From the NCBI GenBank assembly GCA_002746645.1, contig PDPU01000024.1:62001-126000 (forward strand): a DNA stretch of 64,000 nt, in the 5' to 3' direction. This document shows positions 1 to 6,984 of this stretch, piece by piece. Each line of letters opens with the position of its first letter. Position 1 is the stretch's first letter. A model generated the notes under the pieces. That model searched no databases. It saw only the letters and a list, made by a program, of their open reading frames with translations, and had not been told where the DNA came from. The position numbers were made by a program, and so were the translations under genes. Source of the DNA: Gammaproteobacteria bacterium. Lineage in GTDB: Bacteria > Pseudomonadota > Gammaproteobacteria > Granulosicoccales > Granulosicoccaceae.

Positions 1-269
1 CCAACGAACTGCTCGAGAAGAACGCCGAAAACCTCCGCTCCGCGAATCGTACCGTGCGCGAGGAAATCGAGCGCGGCGTGTTCGACGTGAATGCCGTGCG
101 CCGTGCCAATGACAACCTCATCGCCACGATCGAGGAAAGCCTGCAGATCGCCGACGAAGGCAAGCGCCGTCGGCACGAAGCGGAGGTGCAGCTCGAGAAC
201 ATGGAATCACAACTCAAGGACACCCTGCAGCAGGCGTCCGCGCGCAAACATGCCGGCGCGGAGGTATAG
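1..269 (+). CDS. TelA-family (toxic anion resistance) protein, C-terminal end only
   Basis: The reading frame is open from the window edge (first full codon at base 3) to a TAG at 267-269, giving the last 88 residues of a protein that starts outside the window. The piece is charged and helical. Phrases such as NELLEKNAENLRS, ANDNLIATIEESLQIADEG and a Lys/Arg/Glu-rich end are typical of the C-terminal coiled coil of TelA/KlaA proteins, which are linked to tellurite and other envelope-stress resistance though their biochemical role is unsettled. The next gene starts 3 bases after the stop and its ribosome site lies inside this gene, so the two are co-transcribed. Family assignment rests on the tail only. 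Confidence 0.75.
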   Translation, partial: NELLEKNAENLRSANRTVREEIERGVFDVNAVRRANDNLIATIEESLQIADEGKRRRHEAEVQLENMESQLKDTLQQASARKHAGAEV

Positions 270-272
270 GCC

Positions 273-1400
273 ATGAGTCTCTTCGGACGCCTGTTCAACG
301 AATTCATCGATGTCATCGAATGGACCGACGACTCGAGCAATACCATGGTGTATCGCTTCGAGCGCTACGGCAACGAGATCAAGTACGGTGCGAAGCTCAT
401 CGTGCGTGAATCGCAGTTCGCGGTGTTCGTGAACGAGGGGGAAGTCGCGGACGTTCTCGGGCCCGGTACCTATGCGCTCGAAACACGGAACCTGCCCGTG
501 CTCACCACATTGCAGAACTGGCGTCACGGCTTCCAGTCGCCGTTCAAGGCCGAGGTGTACTTCTGCAACGCGCGCCGCTTTGTCGATCTCAAGTGGGGCA
601 CGCGTCATCCGCTGATGCTGCGCGATGCGGAATTCGGGGGGCTGCGCATTCGCGCCTTCGGCACCTATGGCGTGCGCATCGTCGAGCCGCTGAAGTTCAT
701 TCGCGAAATCGTCGGCACCGAGGGCGTGTTCACGACCGAAGAGATCAGCGCTCAGCTTCGCAACCTGATCACCTCGCGGTTTGCAACGATCATCGGCAGC
801 ACCGACATTCCGATACTCGACCTCGCCGCGAACTACGATCAGCTCGGCGAGTTTCTCACGCTGCGCATCGCACCCGAGTTTGCCGAATACGGTCTCGAAC
901 TCACGCGCATCCTCGTCGAGAACATCTCGCTGCCTCCCTCGGTGTCCGAAGCGCTCGACAAGCGCACCAGCATGGGCATGACCGGAAACCTCGACAGGTA
1001 CCTCCGGTATCAGACCGGCGTGTCGATGGAAGCGGCGGCGGCAAACCCCGGCGGTGGCGCGAACGAGGGTATCGGCATGGGCATCGGGCTTGCCATGGCG
1101 AACCGCATGAACGAGAGCCTGAGTCCCGGGAATGCCTCGGCATCTGCTTCAGCCGACCCGGCGTTGCCGCCACCGCTGCCCGGTGGTGCGGCGAGTTATC
1201 ACGTGGCCATCGACAAGGTGGTGCAGGGTCCCTTTGGCCCCGATGCACTCCGTCAGCAGGTGCGCGAAGGCAAGATCGACGACGACACCCTGGTCTGGAC
1301 ACAGGGCATGAGCGAGTGGCAGAGTGCGGCGGAGGTCGACGCACTCAGGCCGATTCTCGAGGGTGCCCGGCAGGCTCCGCCACCCTTGCCGGGGCGTTGA
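273..1400 (+). CDS. SPFH-domain protein (YdjI/virion-core-like) with C-terminal GYF_2 domain
   Basis: 375 residues. Residues about 1-250 match the YdjI-type SPFH (band 7) proteins: a beta-rich start with VYRFERYGNEIKYGAKLIVRE, then the membrane-organising SPFH fold. A Gly/Ala/Ser/Pro linker follows, and residues about 308-358 form a GYF_2-type domain (GPFGPDALRQQVREGK, then WTQGMSEWQ), which usually docks proline-rich or partner proteins. There is no transmembrane segment, so membrane association would be peripheral or through partners. GGAGG-like GGAGG/T at 260-264 sets the ATG. It lies between a TelA-like gene and a zinc-ribbon membrane protein, a grouping known in bacteria. The exact role is not established. 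Confidence 0.82.
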   Translation: MSLFGRLFNEFIDVIEWTDDSSNTMVYRFERYGNEIKYGAKLIVRESQFAVFVNEGEVADVLGPGTYALETRNLPVLTTLQNWRHGFQSPFKAEVYFCNARRFVDLKWGTRHPLMLRDAEFGGLRIRAFGTYGVRIVEPLKFIREIVGTEGVFTTEEISAQLRNLITSRFATIIGSTDIPILDLAANYDQLGEFLTLRIAPEFAEYGLELTRILVENISLPPSVSEALDKRTSMGMTGNLDRYLRYQTGVSMEAAAANPGGGANEGIGMGIGLAMANRMNESLSPGNASASASADPALPPPLPGGAASYHVAIDKVVQGPFGPDALRQQVREGKIDDDTLVWTQGMSEWQSAAEVDALRPILEGARQAPPPLPGR

Positions 1401-1507
1401 AGCGGATGCTGCCGCACCGACCCGATCCCTTCGTGGTGAACTGACCCGTTCGCTTCCGAGCCGGCGGCAGAGCCCACGGCCCGACCTGTCAACAAGAGGT
1501 TCCGCGC

Positions 1508-3112
1508 GTGCCCAACAACGACCCACATCGTTACCCGGTATCACGCTCGGATGAAGCGCGGCTCGACCGCGCCGATCAGGCCATTCTCGACGGCCTCTTC
1601 GGCCGTACCCGGCGCCGCCGGCGCGATGCGGCGGGAACCGGTGATCATGGCGTCGACGGCGAGGGCCGCAGCGGGGTTCACGGAGCAAACCGTGAGCCCA
1701 CCGCGGAGCGGCTGCAACGTCTTCTCGACGAGCGCTTCAATACCTTCGGGCCCGGTGGTACCACGCCGGGCTCGGCTGTCAACGACTACCGATGGCCGAG
1801 ATCGTCAGACAGCGCGGCTGCCTCCGACACACGAGGGCCTGGCGAAGCGACCACGCGGGAACTGGTCGAAACGCGCTTCCCCTGCGAGAGCTGCGGCGCG
1901 GCACTGCACTACGAGATCGGCACCGAGAACCTTCGTTGCCCGTATTGCGGACACGACAATGCCATCACCGTCGAGATCGAACCACTGGCCGAACTCGATC
2001 TGCATCAGGCGCTCAGGCAACTTGAACGGGTCAAGGCCGTTTCTCCTGAAAACAAGGTCATTTCCTGTCCGAACTGCGCCGCCGAGTTCGCGCTCGATGC
2101 TCAGGTGCATGCGGGTGAATGCCCGTTCTGCGGCACGCACGTGGTCACCAGCACGGGGCAGAGCCGGCCGATCAAGCCGAAAGGCATCCTGCCGTTTGCG
2201 GTCACGGCCGATCAGGCGCGCGAGTCCTACCGGCGGTGGTTGCAGGGACTCTGGTTCGCCCCCGGCGAATTGAAGCAATACGCCCGCAGCGATACCGAGC
2301 TGAACGGTGTGTACATTCCCTACTGGACCTATGACAGCGATACCGTCACGGCCTATCAGGGACAGCGCGGCGATATCCACTACGTGACGCAGCGCTACAG
2401 CACCATCGAGAACGGGCGGCGCGTCACGCGCACGCGGCAGGTACCGAAGATTCGCTGGCGACCGGCGAGTGGACGCACTTCCCGCCATTTCGATGACGTG
2501 CTCGTCGGCGCCACGCGCACATTGCCAAGAAGGATCACCGACTGGCTTGCGCCCTGGGATCTGCAGGATCTCGTGCCCTATACCGAGGAATACCTTTCGG
2601 GGTTTTCAAGCGAGGTCTATCAGGTGGATCTCGACGAAGGCTTCAACATCGCTCAGGCCAGAATGGACAAGGTCATCCGCGGCGATGTGCGTCATGCCAT
2701 CGGCGGTGACCAGCAACGCATCTCCCACCTGCGCACGCAGCACAGCGCCACCACCTTCAAGCATGTGCTGCTGCCGATCTGGAGCGCGGGCTTCCGCTTC
2801 CGCAATCGCAGCTACCGTTTCGTCGTCAACGGACGTACCGGCAAGGTGCGTGGTGAGCGGCCGTTCAGCGCCGTGAAGATCGCCTTCGCGGTGCTTGCCG
2901 GTGCCATCGCCGCCGCTGCCGTCATGTTCTTCATGGCCTCGAGCAGTGGCATGAGTGCCGGTGGCTATGGCAGCCGCTACGGCAGCAACAGCGGGGGCTT
3001 CACCATCGAGATGCCGGACCGGGGCTCGGATGACTCGAGGTCGCGCTGGCCGGAGGTGCCACTCGGGGATGGGCGTGTGTTCACGATGGAGCTGCCGGAA
3101 GTCCGTTTCTGA
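1508..3112 (+). CDS. Zinc-ribbon membrane protein (TFIIB-type/primosomal N'-like ribbon)
   Basis: 534 residues from a GTG start preceded by AAGAGG at 1493-1498. The first 120 residues are Arg/Gly-rich and probably disordered. Two CxxC-CxxC ribbons follow: CESC/CPYC at about residues 126-147 and CPNC/CPFC at about 187-208, each able to bind one zinc. The middle contains aromatic-rich strands such as VYIPYWTYDSDT. A single membrane segment lies at about 458-480, followed by a Gly/Ser-rich, acidic tail. Proteins of this design are often mislabelled as primosomal N' or helicase because of the ribbons; no helicase motif is present. It is separated from the SPFH gene by 107 bases and probably shares its operon. 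Function unknown. Confidence 0.7.
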   Translation: MPNNDPHRYPVSRSDEARLDRADQAILDGLFGRTRRRRRDAAGTGDHGVDGEGRSGVHGANREPTAERLQRLLDERFNTFGPGGTTPGSAVNDYRWPRSSDSAAASDTRGPGEATTRELVETRFPCESCGAALHYEIGTENLRCPYCGHDNAITVEIEPLAELDLHQALRQLERVKAVSPENKVISCPNCAAEFALDAQVHAGECPFCGTHVVTSTGQSRPIKPKGILPFAVTADQARESYRRWLQGLWFAPGELKQYARSDTELNGVYIPYWTYDSDTVTAYQGQRGDIHYVTQRYSTIENGRRVTRTRQVPKIRWRPASGRTSRHFDDVLVGATRTLPRRITDWLAPWDLQDLVPYTEEYLSGFSSEVYQVDLDEGFNIAQARMDKVIRGDVRHAIGGDQQRISHLRTQHSATTFKHVLLPIWSAGFRFRNRSYRFVVNGRTGKVRGERPFSAVKIAFAVLAGAIAAAAVMFFMASSSGMSAGGYGSRYGSNSGGFTIEMPDRGSDDSRSRWPEVPLGDGRVFTMELPEVRF

Positions 3113-3133
3113 CCGTGCCCTTCCGGCCGTGCA

Positions 3134-3526
3134 TCAGCCCTCGGCGCGCTCCTGAATGAGCGCCGTGACCTCGATCTCGATCAGCATGTCGGGCGACTGA
3201 AGATTCGCCGACATCATCGTGGCGGCGGGTTTCGCCGTCGCGAAGCGCTCGCGCAGTACCGGCCAGCAACGCTCCCACAGGGAAGGATCGGGCACGATGT
3301 ACCGGACGCGAACCACATCATCGAGCAAGGCGCCAGCCGCGTTGAGCGCCGCTTCGATGTTGTCGAGGCACTGGCGTGTCTGCGCGACGATATCGGACTC
3401 GATCGTCATGGTGCGGTAGTCGTAGCCCGTGGTGCCGGCCACGAACACCCAGCGCCCATCGACGACGGCGCGCGAGTAACCGATCGCGTCTTCGAAGCTC
3501 GAACCCGAACTGATGTGTTGTCGCAT
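3134..3526 (-). CDS. RidA/YjgF/YER057c-family protein
   Basis: 130 residues. The ATG at 3524-3526 is chosen because GGAG sits about 9 bases upstream and the family fold starts here; an in-frame extension to 3583 lacks support. RidA proteins are small trimeric proteins, and the classical members deaminate reactive enamine/imine intermediates. The C-terminal segment ends in PDMLIEIEVTAL as in the family, but when aligned by eye to E. coli RidA the position of the catalytic Arg105 holds Leu. That places it with the Rid subfamilies lacking the arginine, so imine deaminase activity is doubtful. It is transcribed divergently from an AraC-type regulator gene 81 bases away, which may control it. Confidence 0.82.
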   Translation of the reverse strand: MRQHISSGSSFEDAIGYSRAVVDGRWVFVAGTTGYDYRTMTIESDIVAQTRQCLDNIEAALNAAGALLDDVVRVRYIVPDPSLWERCWPVLRERFATAKPAATMMSANLQSPDMLIEIEVTALIQERAEG

Positions 3527-3607
3527 GTTTTCTCCGTCTGTCGCCTGTTGCCTGTCGCCGAGGGTATCCTGTTTTGCGTTCATCAGCTAATGGGTGCAGG
3601 TGAGACC

Positions 3608-4267
3608 ATGAGTGCGAATGCTGCCGTCATGCTTGCGCAATGGTCGTATCAGCCGCGTGTTCGAACTGCCACGCGCGTGCATCCGGATGGTTGCCGGGAT
3701 GTCATCGTGGTGACTGCTGCCGATGGTCGTCGAGACTGGTTCGTGAGTGATCTGGACAACACGACGCGAACGGTCGTCGTCAACGGCCTCGAGCGATACG
3801 AAGGAATACGGCTGCGACCCGGTGCGAGCATCGACACCGTGATACTCGCAGCCGAACTCGCACAGGCGGACATGGGTCGTGCATCCGTGGTGACGGTCGT
3901 CGAGGCATCGTGCAGTATCGATGTGAACATCCGTGAGGCGATCGCGGGGCTCTCGTCCCGCACCCTGTCGATCACGGCGCATGCAAGAGAGCAAGGCCTC
4001 GGCGCAAGGCAGTTGCAACGACTGTTCGCGAGTCAGGGCCTGCCGCCGCCATTGTTCTGGATGGCGCTGGCTCGTGCACGACGCACGGTTGCGGCGCTGC
4101 CACAGGCCGATTCCCTTGCGAGTCTGGCCCTCGACATGGGCTACAGCGATCAGGCCCACATGGGCCGCGAGTTTCGGCGCTGGTTCGGAACCACGCCCGC
4201 GCGGCTGCGGCGCGACAAGCCCCGGCTTGAAGAGCTGCTGGCGTCGGGACTGGCAACCGGTTCCTGA
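3608..4267 (+). CDS. AraC-family transcriptional regulator
   Basis: 219 residues. ATG 3608 has AGGTGAG at 3598-3604 upstream; the open frame extends to 3515 but that start would overlap the ridA-like promoter region. The N-terminal half has the TRVHPDGCRDVIVVT pattern seen in sensor domains of one AraC subgroup. Residues about 120-212 form the double HTH: ITAHAREQGLGARQLQRLF, then LASLALDMGYSDQAHMGREF and WFGTTPARLR, the classical AraC signature. The effector is unknown. Divergent placement from the Rid-family gene makes that gene, and its own promoter, the obvious first targets. Confidence 0.85.
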   Translation: MSANAAVMLAQWSYQPRVRTATRVHPDGCRDVIVVTAADGRRDWFVSDLDNTTRTVVVNGLERYEGIRLRPGASIDTVILAAELAQADMGRASVVTVVEASCSIDVNIREAIAGLSSRTLSITAHAREQGLGARQLQRLFASQGLPPPLFWMALARARRTVAALPQADSLASLALDMGYSDQAHMGREFRRWFGTTPARLRRDKPRLEELLASGLATGS

Positions 4268-4296
4268 GCTGCGCTGCGCGGATGTCTCCGCACCGT

Positions 4297-4680
4297 TCAG
4301 CCGCTCACGGGCGAACAGATTTCCACGAGGTAGCCATCAGGATCGCTGATGTAGGCGGTGGTCTGTCCCCAGCTCTCGTCCCTTGCATCCTGAATCAGAA
4401 CGGCACCGGCCGCGAGCGCCTTCGCGAGTGCTCCGGGCACATCGTCGGTTTCGAGGGCAATTTCGAACACCGGGTTGCGGGCATCTGCCTTGGCCGGGTG
4501 CTTCCCGAGCGAGGTCATCAGCGTTCGCGATGAAAACGCCAGCCTTGTCTCCCCGGTGTCGAGTTGTGCGTAGTCGCCGCTTGCATGCGTGAACTCGGCC
4601 GGAATGCCGAATGCGCGCTGGTAGAAATCGACACTGGCGGCGACGTCGTTCACGTACAGAATGGTGTAGCGGAGTTGCAT
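4297..4680 (-). CDS. VOC-superfamily (glyoxalase/bleomycin-resistance-like) protein
   Basis: 127 residues from ATG 4678-4680; the upstream extension of the open frame to 4833 is not family-like and was left out. The sequence starts MQLRYTILYVNDVAASVDFY and ends with ISDPDGYLVEICSPV, the paired beta-alpha-beta-beta-beta modules of vicinal-oxygen-chelate proteins. Such proteins act as glyoxalases, dioxygenases, or drug-binding resistance proteins; nothing here decides the substrate. It faces the AraC regulator gene tail-to-tail across 29 bases and stands alone as a transcription unit. Confidence 0.8.
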   Translation of the reverse strand: MQLRYTILYVNDVAASVDFYQRAFGIPAEFTHASGDYAQLDTGETRLAFSSRTLMTSLGKHPAKADARNPVFEIALETDDVPGALAKALAAGAVLIQDARDESWGQTTAYISDPDGYLVEICSPVSG

Positions 4681-4981
4681 GGTTCGGCCTCGTGCTCGTG
4701 GACAGAAGGCCTCAGTATCGGTCGGCGCAAAGTGTGCGTCTTGAAGATTCGCGACACCGTGACGAAGTCTCCGAACCCTGCAGCGGCCGAATCCTGCATC
4801 ACGGTGCCATCGAAATCGAGTGACTGACGGCAAACGGCCGCGGTGCGCTCACAGTGGCGTTCGATCACCGCGGCCGTCGGCCACCGGTACGTGTGTCAGC
4901 AACGACTGACGGCAGAAACGGAGGACTGCTGCGCTTCGGGCAGTCTCCTGTTTCCGCCTGCGGGCGGACTGCGCGTCCCGT
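4681..4981. other. Intergenic stretch with a 12-bp inverted repeat
   Basis: About 300 bases between two minus-strand genes with no convincing gene. The clearest structure is a perfect 12-bp inverted repeat, ACGGCCGCGGTG at 4834-4845 and its complement at 4866-4877, with a 20-base loop. There is no T-run after it on either strand, so it is not a standard terminator. It could be the end structure of the symporter transcript or an operator. Confidence 0.4.
4834..4877. repeat. Perfect 12-bp inverted repeat, 20-base loop
   Basis: The arms ACGGCCGCGGTG (4834-4845) and CACCGCGGCCGT (4866-4877) pair without mismatch. It lies 105 bases downstream of the symporter stop (minus strand) and 153 bases upstream of the VOC gene. 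No U-tract follows, so its function is open. Confidence 0.5.
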
Positions 4982-6493
4982 TTACTTGAACTTGCGGATC
5001 TCTCCGGTGGCAAGACGCGAGAAGTAGGAATCCATCTCACGCTTGACGATGGGTGCGAGGAAGTAGAGGCCCAGGATGTTCGGTACACAGATCAGGAACA
5101 CGAGCGCATCGGAGATGTCGAGAATGGGCCCGAGTTGCACCATGCAGCCAAGCGCGACGAAGCCGCAGAACAGGATCTTGTAGAGCGTCTGTCCGGCTGC
5201 ACTTTCGCCGAAGAGGTAGGTCCAGCCCTTCAATCCGTAGTAGGACCAGCTGATCATGGTCGAGAAGGCGAACAGCACGGCGGCGAAGGCCAGTGGAATC
5301 GGGAACCAGCTGAATTCGCGCTGGAAGGCGGCGGACGTCATGGCGACCCCCTCGGCATCGCCCGCGAAGTTCGGATCGGCCACCTGTGCCGTGCCGATCA
5401 CGAGCGCGGTGATGGTGCAGATGACGATGGTGTCGATGAAGGGCTCGAGCAGGGATACCGTGCCTTCGGTGACGGGCTCGTCGGTGCGTACGGCCGAGTG
5501 CGCGATCGAAGCGGAGCCGATACCGGCCTCGTTCGAGAACACGGCGCGCTGGAAGCCGATGATCATGGCACCGAGTGCGCCGCCGGCCACGCCTTCACCC
5601 GTGAACGCACCCGTGAAGATGTTGGCGACGGCCTGCGGCAGTGAACCGACGTTCATGAGAATGACGATGATGGCAAAGACGCAGTAGAACACCGCCATGA
5701 ACGGCACGACCTTCTCGGTGACGCGCGCGATCGACTTGATGCCACCGATGATCACGGAAAAGACGACAGCCGCAAGGATGATTCCGACCAGCCAGCCCAT
5801 GCCGTCGAGTGCGCCACCCGAGACATTGTTGAGCTGCACGTAGGCCTGGTTCGACTGGAACATGTTGCCGATGCCAAGTGCACCGACGAAGATGCCTATC
5901 GCGTAGAAGGTGCCGAGGAACCGACCGAGCCCTTCCTTGCCGAGTTCGCGAAAGCCGTTGCGGAGGTAGTACATCGGGCCGCCCGAGACGTGACCGTCCT
6001 CGAATTCTTCGCGGTACTTCACGCCGAGTGTGCATTCGACGAATTTCGTGGCCATGCCGAGAAAGCCGGCGATGATGAGCCAGAAGGTCGCTCCGGCACC
6101 ACCGACGGTAACCGCGACGGCAACGCCGCCGATGTTGCCGATGCCCACGGTACCGGAGACGGCCGTGGCAAGTGCCTGGAAGTGCGAGACTTCACCGTGG
6201 CTGTTCGGGTCGGCGTAGTCGCCACGCACGAGATGGATCGCGTGCCTGAACCCACGCAGGTTGATGAAGCCGGTATAGACCGTGAAGAACACGGCTCCGG
6301 CAACCAGCCAGAGCACCACCAGCGGCAGTTGTGCGCCGAAGAAGGGAATCTTGAAGAAAACGATGCTCCCGATCATTTCTGCGATCGGTTGGGTCGCCGC
6401 ATTGATGGCCGCGTCGATGCCTTCGGCATTCGCCACGGCCGGCAGCAGGACGGCAAGTGCCGCTCCTGTCAGGCAGTACAAGCGTCGATTCAT
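4982..6493 (-). CDS. AGCS-family alanine/glycine:cation symporter
   Basis: 503 residues. The protein starts with a hydrophobic segment ending ANA that looks like a signal peptide, followed by multiple membrane helices. GEVSHFQALATAVSGTVGIG and the following NIGG stretch match the sodium:alanine symporter signature, and the order of later helices and the charged GEIRKFK end also fit. Members import small amino acids (Ala, Gly, sometimes Gln) with Na+ or H+ across the inner membrane. GGAGAAAA about 5-12 bases before the ATG supports the start. It is a single-gene unit divergent from the small gene at 6671 across a region carrying two hairpins. Confidence 0.93.
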   Translation of the reverse strand: MNRRLYCLTGAALAVLLPAVANAEGIDAAINAATQPIAEMIGSIVFFKIPFFGAQLPLVVLWLVAGAVFFTVYTGFINLRGFRHAIHLVRGDYADPNSHGEVSHFQALATAVSGTVGIGNIGGVAVAVTVGGAGATFWLIIAGFLGMATKFVECTLGVKYREEFEDGHVSGGPMYYLRNGFRELGKEGLGRFLGTFYAIGIFVGALGIGNMFQSNQAYVQLNNVSGGALDGMGWLVGIILAAVVFSVIIGGIKSIARVTEKVVPFMAVFYCVFAIIVILMNVGSLPQAVANIFTGAFTGEGVAGGALGAMIIGFQRAVFSNEAGIGSASIAHSAVRTDEPVTEGTVSLLEPFIDTIVICTITALVIGTAQVADPNFAGDAEGVAMTSAAFQREFSWFPIPLAFAAVLFAFSTMISWSYYGLKGWTYLFGESAAGQTLYKILFCGFVALGCMVQLGPILDISDALVFLICVPNILGLYFLAPIVKREMDSYFSRLATGEIRKFK

Positions 6494-6558
6494 GGTGTGT
6501 TTTCTCCTTACTTCTGTTTTACGTTGTTTGAATCACAACTCCTGTGCGCAGACACTGC

Positions 6559-6627
6559 CAGAGCTCTTCGAAAAGTGCCATACAACGAAAGTATAGTTTT
6601 TTCGTGAGCTCTGCCCGGAAACGGGCA
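6559..6627. promoter_or_regulatory. Two adjacent hairpins in the divergent symporter/6671 intergenic region
   Basis: The first is a long imperfect inverted repeat. CAGAGCTC (6559-6566) pairs with GAGCTCTG (6606-6613), and CGAAAA (6569-6574) with TTTTCG (6599-6604), separated by a 2x1 internal loop, with a 24-base apical loop. The second overlaps its end: TGCCCG-GAAA-CGGGCA at 6612-6627, a perfect 6-bp stem with a GNRA-type loop. They lie between two divergent genes, which suggests a regulatory role, either as operators in DNA or as leader structure for the 6671 transcript. Confidence 0.45.
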
Positions 6628-6670
6628 AACTGTTCGCCAGATGCTCGCGTTTCTCCCACACTACGCCGTC

Positions 6671-6943
6671 ATGACGCCAACGACCGAGTTCGACGAACTG
6701 ATCCGTTTCATCGTCTCTCAGGGTCGTCTCGCTGAATCCGAGGCACGGCACCTGATCGACGAGGTACTTGCCTTCGTCAATGAACCGGTAGCGGACTACA
6801 TCCGGCGGCGTCATCTCGAACTGCAGCGCGAAGGACTTGCCAACGAGGCGATCTATCGCGTTCTCGAAGACGAAATACGCCGCAGACCGTTCGCCAGCAA
6901 GGCGCTGAGCGTCCGGCAGATTCGGCGCATCATCTATGGCTGA
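6671..6943 (+). CDS. Small conserved proteobacterial protein, unknown function
   Basis: 90 residues from ATG 6671 (MTPTTEFDELIRFIVSQGRL); an in-frame ATG at 6641 is possible and neither has a strong ribosome site. The protein is mostly helical, charged and soluble. It has the pattern YIRRRHLELQREGLANEAIY and ends with RQIRRIIYG. I recall similar short proteins in other gammaproteobacteria annotated only as hypothetical. It sits 41 bases before glmS on the same strand, so it may be co-transcribed with it. No catalytic motif is visible. Confidence 0.68.
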   Translation: MTPTTEFDELIRFIVSQGRLAESEARHLIDEVLAFVNEPVADYIRRRHLELQREGLANEAIYRVLEDEIRRRPFASKALSVRQIRRIIYG

Positions 6944-6984
6944 AGCTCTTCCACGGGCGGCAGCCCGACAGACCGGAGAGCAGC

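Noticed and set aside
4834..4877. Terminator for the symporter gene
   Set aside because: The 12-bp stem has no T-run on either side, and the 20-base loop is long; kept only as an inverted repeat.
6944..6984. glmS ribozyme or riboswitch upstream of glmS
   Set aside because: Only 41 bases separate the genes, too short for the ribozyme, which belongs to Gram-positive lineages.
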